DNA of 16,249 bases, taken from assembly GCF_905209685.1 (NCBI RefSeq), contig NZ_CAJLUB010000030.1, positions 1 through 16,249 of the forward strand, read 5' to 3'. Positions within the stretch are counted from its first letter, which is position 1, and each line of letters begins with the position of its first letter. The position numbers and the translations under genes were made by a program. Under the pieces are notes generated by a model. That model did no database searches and was not told the DNA's origin. It worked only from the letters and a program-made list of their open reading frames with translations. The stretch is from an uncultured Veillonella sp. Lineage in GTDB: Bacteria; Bacillota; Negativicutes; Veillonellales; Veillonellaceae. Shown one piece after another: positions 7,605 through 15,197 of the stretch.

Positions 7605-8900
7605 TTATTTTAAATAGTGAGTTGCAATTGTACCTAATGCAACAATACCGTTTAGCATGTCTTCTTCATCGATATCAAATAATGGATTATGATGAGGTGC
7701 TTTAATGGCAGAGCCCAATACCATATATGTTGCTCGACCACCACGATCGATTACACGGTTCAAGAAGTAAGCGCAGTCTTCACTACCACCGCCGCTATAA
7801 TCGAATGGTACTTCTTTAAAGATACCTAATGGTTCAATAATAGATTGTACTTCGCGAGCTAAATCATCGCTAATACGGCCTGCTGGTGTTTCACCTTGTT
7901 TTGTAATCTCAAAGGTACAATCATGCATTTCTGCAGCACCTTTAATAATGGTCTTAGTGCGTTCAATCATATAATCATTGATCTCTGTAGTAGCACCACG
8001 AGTTTCTAATTTAAGTGTTGCTACATCAGGAGTAACATTGCGACCTGTACCACTTTCAAAAACGCCTACATTCATGCGAGATGCACCCCCACTATGGCGA
8101 GCAATGGCTTGTAAATTAATAACAGCTGTACAGCCTGCAAGCATGGCATTTTGAGCCTTTTCAGGAGAACCACCTGCATGGGAAGAATAACCATGGAATA
8201 CAGCATCAAGTTTTGTAGTCGCTAAAAAGCCATGATCACTACAAGCAAAGCAATTAGATAACTGTTCATTAAATCCGATATGCATGCCGAACATCAAGTC
8301 AACATCATCTACTACGCCAGCCTCTACCATCGCTTTAGCACCACGTACGCCTTCCTCTGCTGGTTGGAAGATTAGTTTAATAGTACCCTTCAAGCCATCC
8401 TTATGTGTAGCAATATATTCAGCAAGGCCAAGGCCCATTGTCATATGTGTATCATGACCACAAGCATGCATAGCCTTCTCATGGCGGGAACGGAAACCAT
8501 TCTTAGCAGGAATATGGTTAGATGCTTTAGATTCGATTACATCATTGGAATCCATATCTGTACGGAACGCTACTACAGGACCATCATCACTAAACTTCAT
8601 AGTTGCCACAATAGCTGTTTTACCATAGCCCATCTTCTCTACTAGTTCAGGATCAGCACCTTCATCCATAGCACGAGCCATTGCTGCTTTCATAACATCC
8701 TCGCTAGGCAAGCCCATACGAGAATCTAAATCAAGCACTTCTGCACCGAGTGCCACATCATAACCCAAAGCAATTAGCTTTTCAGCTACTTTAGCGGCAG
8801 AACGATATTCGAGCCAAGCTGGCTCTGGATACATATGAAAATCTCGACGCATAGCGATAAAATCATCGCGGCGTTGTTGTACGAAATCTTTTACAGACAT
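7605..8900 (-). CDS. abgA: AbgA-like M20D amidohydrolase (aminobenzoyl-glutamate utilization family)
   Basis: This is a 431-residue soluble M20 peptidase-family hydrolase. It resembles E. coli AbgA along its length, including the N-terminal insertion (SRMGLPSEDVM) and the C-terminal APHHNPLFDIDEED, which AbgA has as GHHNEKFDFDE (comparison from memory). Metal ligands of the M20D type are in place: C147 and H149 (MHACGHD), E182/E183 (QPAEEG), H207 (GMHIG) and H403/H404. In E. coli AbgA pairs with AbgB to split p-aminobenzoyl-glutamate; no AbgB-like partner is in this window, and the next gene is a different M20 subfamily. Other M20D members cleave N-acyl amino acids or IAA conjugates, so the substrate is uncertain. 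AGGAGG lies five bases before the ATG, and a strong promoter precedes it. It is the first gene of the cluster. Confidence 0.85.
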   Translation of the reverse strand: MSVKDFVQQRRDDFIAMRRDFHMYPEPAWLEYRSAAKVAEKLIALGYDVALGAEVLDLDSRMGLPSEDVMKAAMARAMDEGADPELVEKMGYGKTAIVATMKFSDDGPVVAFRTDMDSNDVIESKASNHIPAKNGFRSRHEKAMHACGHDTHMTMGLGLAEYIATHKDGLKGTIKLIFQPAEEGVRGAKAMVEAGVVDDVDLMFGMHIGFNEQLSNCFACSDHGFLATTKLDAVFHGYSSHAGGSPEKAQNAMLAGCTAVINLQAIARHSGGASRMNVGVFESGTGRNVTPDVATLKLETRGATTEINDYMIERTKTIIKGAAEMHDCTFEITKQGETPAGRISDDLAREVQSIIEPLGIFKEVPFDYSGGGSEDCAYFLNRVIDRGGRATYMVLGSAIKAPHHNPLFDIDEEDMLNGIVALGTIATHYLK

Positions 8901-8937
8901 AGGAACCTCCTAAAAATTAATTAGTACTTATATATTA

Positions 8938-8966
8938 ACTATATGAATAGATAAGTAAATAGTCAA
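8938..8966 (-). promoter_or_regulatory. Sigma70-type promoter of the abgA-M20C-dcuC cluster
   Basis: Read on the minus strand, TTGACT (8966-8961) and TATAGT (8943-8938) are separated by exactly 17 bases, a near-consensus vegetative promoter. The start would be near 8931, about 30 bases before the ATG at 8900 with its AGGAGG. Confidence 0.75.
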
Positions 8967-8978
8967 CCAAATAGGTCA

Positions 8979-8986
8979 TGTATACA
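8979..8986. promoter_or_regulatory. TGTATACA palindrome between divergent promoters
   Basis: TGTATACA, in the context ATGTATACAAT, lies between the abgA promoter and the plus-strand promoter of the small antitoxin gene. It shares nine bases, ATGTATACA, with the palindrome at 7534-7545 in front of the M20C gene. This suggests one regulator for both points of the cluster, although an 8-base AT-rich palindrome can occur by chance. Confidence 0.35.
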
Positions 8987-9004
8987 ATATAAAGAGACTA
9001 GCTA

Positions 9005-9013
9005 TGATATAAT
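9005..9013 (+). promoter_or_regulatory. Extended -10 promoter of the antitoxin gene
   Basis: TGATATAAT contains a perfect TATAAT (9008-9013) preceded by TG at the extended -10 position. No good -35 is seen 17 bases upstream, which extended -10 promoters tolerate. Transcription would start near 9020, giving a leader of about 15 bases before ATG 9036. Confidence 0.6.
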
Positions 9014-9035
9014 AATAGTAACAAAGAAGGTGCCT

Positions 9036-9224
9036 ATGACATTAAATGTTAATAAAGAAAAACTCACCATTTTAGATGTACAATTTGATAATTATGAGGA
9101 CTTTGATGCAGTTTGGTATGCCGTAGGTTCATCTATGATTGAAGACTTCACTCCTACAACTGAATCAGTTCTAGAATTAAAAAATTATGTTACAAACAGA
9201 AGGAAGGAACTACAAATTGGCTAA
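9036..9224 (+). CDS. VbhA-type antitoxin of a Fic toxin-antitoxin pair
   Basis: This 62-residue acidic protein is recognised as a VbhA-family (class I) Fic antitoxin. Its helix VGSSMIEDFTPT carries the inhibitory motif (S/T)xxxE(G/N) as S32-SMI-E36, with Asp37 in place of the usual Gly or Asn. The following TPTTESVLELKNYV resembles the family's P-T/S-x-E-x-x-x-L-L-x-x-Y tail. In such pairs the glutamate enters the Fic active site and blocks ATP for AMP transfer. I chose ATG 9036, with AAGG six bases before it, over the in-frame GTG at 9030, which lies on the ribosome site. Its stop overlaps the residual start of the fic gene downstream, as in intact modules. The frame is open and has its own promoter, so the antitoxin may still be made although the toxin is broken. 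Confidence 0.75.
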   Translation: MTLNVNKEKLTILDVQFDNYEDFDAVWYAVGSSMIEDFTPTTESVLELKNYVTNRRKELQIG

Positions 9225-9481
9225 GAACCAATACAAAAGAAAGTATAATTAAGAACTTAGCTAAAATCTTAGATTGCCTAAATTTCTTTCATCCATTTAG
9301 GGAAGGTAATGGTCGCACACAACGTGAAGTTATTCGAGTATTAGCATTATCAAAGGGGTATAAAGCTCAAATTCGTGTTTCTGAAGATGATACTGTATAT
9401 AATACCTATATGGACGGAACCGTACATGGCGACTTACAGAAACTAGAACTATTATTTGAAAAAATATTAGAAAAAATATAA
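9217..9481 (+). pseudogene. fic toxin remnant with internal deletion
   Basis: The Fic family AMPylation motif is intact as HPFREGNGRTQR, from the catalytic His codon at 9290-9292, followed by an open frame of about 60 codons to TAA 9479-9481 (EVIRVLALSKGYK... VHGDLQKLELL). Upstream the frame reads KESIIKNLAKILDCLNFF, a fitting end of the helix before the motif. The probable original start is TTG 9217-9219, overlapping the antitoxin stop; it gives MAKNQYKRKYN and then a stop in a different frame. An intact Fic protein of this type would have roughly 100 more residues between these pieces. An internal deletion with frameshift, with its junction near 9233-9250, therefore explains the remnant. 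No start codon with a ribosome site precedes the C-terminal part, so no active toxin is expected. Confidence 0.8.
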
Positions 9482-9494
9482 TATTTGATTACAA

Positions 9495-9526
9495 AAAACA
9501 CATATACCTCATGGTATATGTGTTTT
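9495..9526. terminator. Bidirectional terminator
   Basis: A perfect 14-base stem (9495-9508 with 9513-9526, core ACACATATACC/GGTATATGTGT) encloses a TCAT loop. T's follow on the plus strand and the A run on the left gives T's on the minus strand. It lies between the fic remnant and the convergent EamA gene and can serve both. Confidence 0.85.
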
Positions 9527-9533
9527 CGTTTGT

Positions 9534-10475
9534 TTATTTCATTTCTACTTTATTCAGTTTTTCTAGTACTTCTCGTTTAATTTGACGGTGTCGATCCCAG
9601 GCGATAATGAATACGGTTGCAATGATGCAAATCATGCCAAAAATACCGACCAGCGTAAAATGATTCCCTAGCAATACCCATCCAAAGATCGCTGCTGAGA
9701 TTGGTTCTAATGATGAAAGTATAGAGCCTTGTATAGCACCAATGAGTCTAACCCCTTCCATATAAGCATTAAAGGATACGACTGTACCAAGTATGATGAT
9801 GGCGAATAGTCCTAACCAGGTCATGCCATCCCAGAGGGCTTCCGATTCTACTTGTTGAAACATAGCTAAAGATAAAATACCACAGATAAACATGGCAAAG
9901 CCCACAATGGATGTGGTGCCATATTTCTTTAATAGCTCAATAGGTTGCAATGTATATACACAGATACTAGCTGCCGATACAAGCCCCCAGAATAAAGCAA
10001 GCACATTAAAGTTCGAAACATCTAGCCCTTCTTGCATGACGATACAGAGTGTTCCCACCAAGGCTAATACAATACAGAAAAACTCTGGTATAGATGGCTT
10101 TTTAAAGTATCTCAAAAACAAATAGATAATGATCAGCGTAGGCGCAACATATTGAAGGACCGTAGCAATACCGACGCCTGAAATGGCAATGGCCTTGAAG
10201 TATGAGTACTGAGATAAAGCAATACCTAAAATACCAAATACTAATAATTTCCCTATATCCTTAGGTTCTGTAAAGATAGAGAAAATACGCTTACCATCCC
10301 TTATATAAGCAAGTCCTATCGTCAATATACCTGCTATGAGCAAACGCGCTTCTAGTAGCCACTCCACATTGATATGCTTTGCATTTTCTAGGAATTGTAC
10401 AGATGTGCCTGAAAGCCCCCAAAATAGAGCACCTAAAATGGCAAGGGCCATACCTTTCCATTGTTTTTTCTCCAT
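9534..10475 (-). CDS. EamA/DMT family transporter (copy 1)
   Basis: This 313-residue inner-membrane permease has about ten helices arranged as two EamA domains, the usual drug/metabolite transporter layout. Helix 1 carries GALFWGLSGTSVQFL, and the second half has the typical GTVVSFNAYMEGVRLIGA and SSLEPISAAIFGWVLLG, which is the EamA signature SxxxPxxAxxxGxxxLGE without its final Glu. The open frame extends 22 codons upstream to 10541, but that stretch overlaps the hairpin at 10524-10560. ATG 10475-10473 has AGGAGG at the right distance, so I use it. The protein is clearly a paralogue of the next gene upstream, with about half of the residues identical by eye, so the pair arose by tandem duplication. 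The C-terminus ends in a basic cytoplasmic tail. The substrate is unknown; sugars, amino acids and purine-like compounds are all carried in this superfamily. Confidence 0.8.
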   Translation of the reverse strand: MEKKQWKGMALAILGALFWGLSGTSVQFLENAKHINVEWLLEARLLIAGILTIGLAYIRDGKRIFSIFTEPKDIGKLLVFGILGIALSQYSYFKAIAISGVGIATVLQYVAPTLIIIYLFLRYFKKPSIPEFFCIVLALVGTLCIVMQEGLDVSNFNVLALFWGLVSAASICVYTLQPIELLKKYGTTSIVGFAMFICGILSLAMFQQVESEALWDGMTWLGLFAIIILGTVVSFNAYMEGVRLIGAIQGSILSSLEPISAAIFGWVLLGNHFTLVGIFGMICIIATVFIIAWDRHRQIKREVLEKLNKVEMK

Positions 10476-10523
10476 ACAACCTCCTATCACAACTACTTTC
10501 ACATTATGTATAATCATAACAAA

Positions 10524-10560
10524 GAGGCCTCTAAACCGCAATATTCAGCAAAGAGACCTC
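10524..10560 (-). terminator. Hairpin between the two EamA genes
   Basis: On the minus strand GAGGTCTCT and AGAGGCCTC form a nine-pair stem with one U-G pair around a loop of about 19 bases, followed by TTTGTT. It is a weak or partial terminator just after the upstream EamA gene, and it may lower transcription into the second copy. Confidence 0.5.
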
Positions 10561-10563
10561 AAA

Positions 10564-11457
10564 CTATGTACGTTTTTCTAGAGCAATTATAATAACTGTA
10601 GCAATGATCATGGCCATGCCAATTAGCCCTAATGCACTAAATTGGTTGCCTAACAAAGCCCATCCAAAGAAAGCTGCCGAAATCGGTTCAATAGATGACA
10701 GGATTGATCCTGGCACTGCACCTATTCTCTTAACACCTTCTAAATAAGCATTAAAGGATACAATTGTCCCCAAAAAGACAACATTGAAACAGCCAATAAC
10801 AGTCCATACATCCCACATAGCATACGAATTTGGCTGATGAAATAAAATAGCAGCAACAATACCACTGAGAAGCATACCGAATCCTACAATCGGCAAGGTT
10901 CCATATTTATATAGTAAATCTACGGGAGAAACACTATATACAGCGACCCCTACAGCAGATAGAAGTCCCCATACAAGCACGGCCAGTGGGAATCGCTCCA
11001 TAGAAAAGCCATCATTCCCCATCAAACAAATCGTACCTACCAAGGCCAGTATAACGGAAATAATTTCCCCTTTAGAGGGCCTTTTACCATAACGGGCAAG
11101 CATATAAATAATAATCATTGATGGCGCCAAGTATTGAAGCACCGTCGCAATACCGGCCCCAGCTAAAGCAATGGATTTAAAGTATGTATATTGGCATAAA
11201 GCCATGCCAAATACGCCAAAAACGATAAGCCCTACCGTATCTTTCAAACTACGAAAGACATGGAAGATAGAATTGCCATATTTAAACCATGCATAGATAA
11301 CAGTCAATAGTCCTGCTGTAATTAATCGCATGGTGACAAGCCATTCCAAGTTCATATTCCTAAAGTTACTTAAGAACTGTACTGAAGTACCTGATACGCC
11401 CCATAAAACAGCTCCTAATAGGGTTAGTAAGACACCTATAATTTCATATCGCTTCAT
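10564..11457 (-). CDS. EamA/DMT family transporter (copy 2)
   Basis: This 297-residue permease has about ten helices in two EamA repeats. It shares with the downstream copy the blocks GTSVQFL, EWL..xRL, YFKxIA, GIATVLQYxAP, GTIVSFNAYLEGV, GAVPGSILSS and EPISAAFFGWALLGNQF. Those blocks span the helices that line the transport path, so related substrates are likely. The ATG follows the stop of the YhcH-family gene by only four bases, so the ribosome site would lie inside that gene's 3' end and is poor. Translational coupling with the YhcH-family gene is therefore likely. Lys and Arg residues end the protein, as expected for a cytoplasmic tail. Confidence 0.8.
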   Translation of the reverse strand: MKRYEIIGVLLTLLGAVLWGVSGTSVQFLSNFRNMNLEWLVTMRLITAGLLTVIYAWFKYGNSIFHVFRSLKDTVGLIVFGVFGMALCQYTYFKSIALAGAGIATVLQYLAPSMIIIYMLARYGKRPSKGEIISVILALVGTICLMGNDGFSMERFPLAVLVWGLLSAVGVAVYSVSPVDLLYKYGTLPIVGFGMLLSGIVAAILFHQPNSYAMWDVWTVIGCFNVVFLGTIVSFNAYLEGVKRIGAVPGSILSSIEPISAAFFGWALLGNQFSALGLIGMAMIIATVIIIALEKRT

Positions 11458-11461
11458 AGGA

Positions 11462-11938
11462 TTACTCGTCTAAGAGGTCTACATGTACTTTTACAACAAC
11501 CTTGCGAATTTTAATAGGCTTATCATTAACAGCTAATAGTGGTCTATGGATATCAGATGGGAAGAATACTGTATAATACCCTTCTGGACAGTGGATGTGT
11601 CCTTCATCAACAGCTTCATTAGGATAGAAATAGCAATCACGATCTGGATAAGACTCCACAGGCTTTACGAGACCTTTATCTACAAAAAAGCCCATATTTT
11701 CTTCCCCATCTACCATGAATTGAATATCTACATAGTTGCGATGAGACTCAGGTTTTGTAGTTTCAAACAGCTTGGTTTCCACATCGTCTACATTGGCATA
11801 CATCATGTCACCTTCAATGGCATGACGGCCGCCTGGCAATGCTTTCAAATCTGTATTTTTTAAGAAATCTAAAGCTCGTACGATGGCTTTAGGATAACCC
11901 ATTTTTGTATAATCTGCAGTAATGCTAGAAAAAAACAT
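11462..11938 (-). CDS. YhcH/YjgK/YiaL (NanQ-like) family protein
   Basis: This 158-residue soluble protein of the cupin-like YhcH family (DUF386) has the family's usual length. E. coli YhcH (NanQ) is reported to be an N-acetylneuraminate anomerase, and its homologues act on related sugar acids. Conserved features visible are GGRHAIEGD (residues 36-44), ESHRNYVDIQ (64-73) and FPSDIHRP (126-133), which supply the His, Glu and Asp residues of the active pocket. I start at ATG 11938-11936, preceded by AAAGGAT at good spacing. The frame extends 16 codons further up to 11986, but those codons have no family resemblance and no better ribosome site. It heads an operon with the two EamA transporters, so a sugar-acid substrate for them is a reasonable guess. 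No sialic acid lyase or kinase gene lies nearby. Confidence 0.85.
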   Translation of the reverse strand: MFFSSITADYTKMGYPKAIVRALDFLKNTDLKALPGGRHAIEGDMMYANVDDVETKLFETTKPESHRNYVDIQFMVDGEENMGFFVDKGLVKPVESYPDRDCYFYPNEAVDEGHIHCPEGYYTVFFPSDIHRPLLAVNDKPIKIRKVVVKVHVDLLDE

Positions 11939-12293
11939 ATGCGATCCTTTCCCGATATCTGGAAATAACACCCGATACATAAGCAATTATATTATCTTAA
12001 TGTTAGCACATATATACATAAAGGACTAGCAATTCTATTATTTCCACTGCATCTATACATACCAATGATTAGGTCTCAATATTCTCCGTTATCGATTAAG
12101 TCTATCCTAATCTATTTCAAATATAGTAAAAGCCCTCCATACGCTACATATATGGAGGACTCCTGTAAAATACTATTCAAATTTATGACTTACGTCAATT
12201 GTTATGCTATTAAGTTGTTACGATATGCAATTATCTATTCAGTTGTAGTGATTCTAACTGTAATTGATACAGTACGTGGACATGTTCTTAACT
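11939..12293 (-). other. Intergenic region before the YhcH operon
   Basis: About 355 AT-rich bases lie between the fusA2 stop and the YhcH-family start. A TATAAT on the minus strand (plus 11986-11991) could be the -10 of the YhcH-operon promoter, giving a leader of about 40 bases, but no good -35 is visible. A terminator hairpin for fusA2 occurs at 12125-12161. The rest, including the AT-rich stretch 12162-12293, holds no gene that I can support. Confidence 0.5.
12125..12161 (-). terminator. Terminator downstream of fusA2
   Basis: On the minus strand CCTCCATA pairs with TATGGAGG (stem 12134-12141 with 12151-12158, extended by two pairs across a C/A mismatch). It is followed by CTTTTACT. It lies about 130 bases after the fusA2 stop and would insulate the YhcH operon. 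Confidence 0.7.
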
Positions 12294-14360
12294 TTATTCT
12301 TGAGTCTTACGAGCAGCGATAATTTCTTCCGCTTGCTTATGTGGAACCTCTTCATAAGTATAGAACTGACGGTTAAATACGCCTTGTCCTTGAGTGATAG
12401 AGCGCAATGCAGTTACATAGTCGGCCATTTCAGCCAATGGTACTTGTGCTTTAACAACAGAAATACCTGTTCTTTCACTTTGTTCCATGCCTAATACACG
12501 ACCTCGACGGCTATTCAAATCACCCATGATGTCGCCCATGAAAGCATCTGGTGCAAACACGTTAACTTCATAGATTGGTTCTAATAGGACTGGTTTCGCC
12601 TTAGGAATTACATCCTTGATAGCTTGTGACGTAGCTACTTTAAATGCTAACTCTGAGGAGTCTACGCTATGGTAAGATCCATCCAAGAGTGTCACTTGCA
12701 CGCCAATCATAGGATATCCCGCAATTAAGCCTTTATCTAGGGTTTCTTTGGCACCCTTTTCCACTGCTGGTATGTATTGTTTAGGTACAGCACCACCAAA
12801 GATTTTGTCTACGAATGCAAATTCGCTTCCATCGTATAATGGGTCCACTTGAATCTTAACGTGACCATATTGACCATGACCGCCACTTTGTTTCTTATAT
12901 TTAGACTCGGTTTCAGCGGAGCCTTTAATTGTTTCGCGGTATGGAATATATGGAGTCACAAGTTTAGCTTGTACGCCATATTTACGATCCATTTTGTTGA
13001 GGATATGCTCGAGATGAACCTCGCCCATACAATCGATTTGTAGTTGACGGGCCTCAGCATTTTTCACTACTACGCAAGTAGGATCTTCTTCTGCTACCTT
13101 AAGAACAGCACCAGCTAATTTTTCCTCCTCACCTTTTTTCACAGGTTCTAATGCTACTGTGTATAGAGGTTGAGGGAAACGGATAGCGTCGTATGTTACT
13201 TTAAAGTCAGGAGCAGTTAATGTATCGCCAGTTTTAGCATTAGCCAATTTCGGTATCACTACGATATCGCCAGCTTTAGCTGAGGATACAGGGATTTGTT
13301 GCTTCCCAATAAGGGTAACCATCTTGCCCCATTTTTCTTCTACGCCTTGATTTACATCAAAGAGGCGATCTCCTTCTTTGAGTTCACCAGAGAAGATACG
13401 TACAAAGCTTTGTTTGCCTGCGAATGGGTCTAACAATGTTTTAAATACGAATGCAGTTAAAGGCTTATCTACATGTACTACACATTGTTCGCCGGTTTCC
13501 GCATCAGTTGCGGTCATCACTTTTTTAGTTGCATCCGGCATGTAACGAATCATACGATCCAATACTTGATCTAGGCCAATACGAGATGTGGCACTGCCAC
13601 ACATGATTGGGCACACACGGCCACTAATCATCCCTTCACGCAAGCCTTGGCGAATTTCCTCTAAAGATAGTTCTTCGCCTTCTAAATATTTTTCCAACAA
13701 TTCATCGCTACCTTCAGCCGCGGCTTCTACGGTCATTTCCCGAATTTCTTGAGCCTTTTCGATAAGGTGAGCTGGTACAGCAATCTCTGTTGGTTGGCCG
13801 TCCTTGTAAGTAAACGCAGTCATTTTTGCTACGTCTACGACGCCTTCAAAGTTGGCGCCTTCACCGATAGGAATCTGCAATGGCATAATGCCTTTGCCAA
13901 ATAATTCCCGCATTCTTTCAATAGTACCGAAGAAATCGGCACCATCAACATCCATTTTATTGATAAATGCCATACGTGGCATTTGTAATTCCACTGCATA
14001 ATCCCATGCGCGAACTGTGTCAGTTTCTACACCAGATGTGGCGGATAGTACCATCAACATACCATCGCACGCACGCAAAGCGGCACGAACTTCGCCATGG
14101 AATTCGTTATAGCCTGGAGTATCTACGAAGTTAACCTTGTGGTCATGCCATTCACATGGAGCCATGCCCAATTGGATTGTTACGTTACGTTTAATTTCTT
14201 CAGGTTCAAAGTCCATAATATGTTTATTGTCTTGGCCTTTACCTACGAAATCAACCGCACCAGAGGTTAACAACAAGGATTCAACAAGAGCTGTTTTACC
14301 TGCACCATCGTGGGAAACAACAGCAACGTTTCTAATTTTATCACTACTGTACTCTTTCAT
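12294..14360 (-). CDS. fusA2: EF-G-like translation factor GTPase (EF-G2 type)
   Basis: This 688-residue cytoplasmic GTPase has the EF-G domain order: G domain, beta-barrel domain II, then domains III-V. The nucleotide motifs are G1 SHDGAGKT (16-23), G3 DTPGY (80-84) and G4 NKMD (134-137). The switch I segment reads KRNVTI (57-62) where canonical EF-G has RGITI, so the key Thr (T61) is kept but the preceding Gly is Asn. P-loop position 16 is Ser where EF-G has Ala. Later landmarks include GEVHLEHILNKMDRKYG (domain III) and GHGQYGHVKI with the domain IV/V segment LEPIYEVNVFAPDAFMGDIMGDLNSRRGRVLGM. These differences and the length fit the EF-G-like (FusA2/EF-G2) paralogues rather than the main fusA of the str operon. 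AAGGAGG lies nine bases before the ATG. It is flanked by terminators, so it is probably transcribed alone. Its precise role in translation is not settled. Confidence 0.85.
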   Translation of the reverse strand: MKEYSSDKIRNVAVVSHDGAGKTALVESLLLTSGAVDFVGKGQDNKHIMDFEPEEIKRNVTIQLGMAPCEWHDHKVNFVDTPGYNEFHGEVRAALRACDGMLMVLSATSGVETDTVRAWDYAVELQMPRMAFINKMDVDGADFFGTIERMRELFGKGIMPLQIPIGEGANFEGVVDVAKMTAFTYKDGQPTEIAVPAHLIEKAQEIREMTVEAAAEGSDELLEKYLEGEELSLEEIRQGLREGMISGRVCPIMCGSATSRIGLDQVLDRMIRYMPDATKKVMTATDAETGEQCVVHVDKPLTAFVFKTLLDPFAGKQSFVRIFSGELKEGDRLFDVNQGVEEKWGKMVTLIGKQQIPVSSAKAGDIVVIPKLANAKTGDTLTAPDFKVTYDAIRFPQPLYTVALEPVKKGEEEKLAGAVLKVAEEDPTCVVVKNAEARQLQIDCMGEVHLEHILNKMDRKYGVQAKLVTPYIPYRETIKGSAETESKYKKQSGGHGQYGHVKIQVDPLYDGSEFAFVDKIFGGAVPKQYIPAVEKGAKETLDKGLIAGYPMIGVQVTLLDGSYHSVDSSELAFKVATSQAIKDVIPKAKPVLLEPIYEVNVFAPDAFMGDIMGDLNSRRGRVLGMEQSERTGISVVKAQVPLAEMADYVTALRSITQGQGVFNRQFYTYEEVPHKQAEEIIAARKTQE

Positions 14361-14424
14361 CGGAATCGCCTCCTTAATGGCAAATTACGGCTTTTGCTAA
14401 TACATTTCGACACCCAAATAGAAA

Positions 14425-14465
14425 AGTCCTCTTTTTCCGAAAAAATTTATCAAAAAAAGAGGACT
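14425..14465 (-). terminator. Terminator between the Yip1-like gene and fusA2
   Basis: AGTCCTCTTTTT (14425-14436) pairs perfectly with AAAAAGAGGACT (14454-14465). On the minus strand the stem runs out into TTTTCTATTTG. It stops transcripts coming from the hydE side before fusA2, whose start is about 65 bases further on. Confidence 0.8.
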
Positions 14466-14494
14466 CTTTATTAATATTAATTTATATATCAATA

Positions 14495-15160
14495 TTATCT
14501 ACCAACTAAAGAGGCACAGCCACCAAGAAGTGCCATGAAGATTGCCCAGATAAGAACAAAAATAATGGACGTAATGATACAGGCAATGAAAACTTTCATT
14601 TTAGTAAGCATGACCTGTCTTGCCATAAGTTCTAAGGATACCCAAATGGATATAATAAATAACACTAAGGTTCCTACAAAATAGATAACCCCAGCAATGG
14701 CACTACTATCAAATGCAAGGCCTAAGATACCCATAAAAAGCAAGACTATCATATATCCAATACTAAATAATAGTACGCCATATCCTTGTAGATACCAACT
14801 AACTTTCATAATAGCTTGTACATTGTCGGTACCACCCATTTTAGTGATAACCCAGTTATATACATAGGAACCGATGGCCACCATCACAAAGGACCAACCG
14901 ATGCTGATAAGCCATGCAAAAACAAATATAAAACTTGCACCGATACCGATTAAATAGGTTAAACCAGTAAATTCATTATGAGGGAGAAATGGAATTAACA
15001 TAGTCCCAAATAAAGCCAATATAATATATGGAATAGCCCACAAGAATACAGTGCCCCAGAAACCTTTTTTCAATGTACCGGACTGTACAACTTGATCAAT
15101 ACCGCCTTTAAAAGGACTCGCAAATAACCGCCAAAAATCAGAATACCATTTTGTCTCCAT
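14495..15160 (-). CDS. Yip1-like polytopic membrane protein
   Basis: This 221-residue membrane protein has five or six hydrophobic segments (about residues 35-55, 65-90, 92-108, 128-150, 158-180 and 190-212). It begins with a short amphipathic, cytoplasmic N-terminus (FWRLFASPFKGGIDQVVQSG). The layout, the xxPFKGG start and the loop VYNWVITKMGGTDNVQAIMKVSWYLQGYG resemble bacterial Yip1-domain proteins, a family of unknown function in bacteria. The assignment is by pattern only. TGAGG lies at normal spacing before the ATG. The start is 37 bases after the hydE stop, so the two genes are probably co-transcribed. The Cys near the C-terminus (GGCASLVGR) is not a lipobox, since it is at the wrong end. 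Confidence 0.6.
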   Translation of the reverse strand: METKWYSDFWRLFASPFKGGIDQVVQSGTLKKGFWGTVFLWAIPYIILALFGTMLIPFLPHNEFTGLTYLIGIGASFIFVFAWLISIGWSFVMVAIGSYVYNWVITKMGGTDNVQAIMKVSWYLQGYGVLLFSIGYMIVLLFMGILGLAFDSSAIAGVIYFVGTLVLFIISIWVSLELMARQVMLTKMKVFIACIITSIIFVLIWAIFMALLGGCASLVGR

Positions 15161-15197
15161 AATACAACCTCATATACAAACTGAAACTCTCTAAAAA

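Noticed and set aside
10476..10541. 22-codon N-terminal extension of EamA copy 1
   Set aside because: It overlaps an intergenic hairpin, has no ribosome site, and an AGGAGG-preceded ATG at 10475 gives the normal EamA length.
12065..12322. 85-codon plus-strand frame between the YhcH operon and fusA2
   Set aside because: It has no ribosome site, crosses a minus-strand terminator hairpin, runs into the end of fusA2, and is AT-rich noise.
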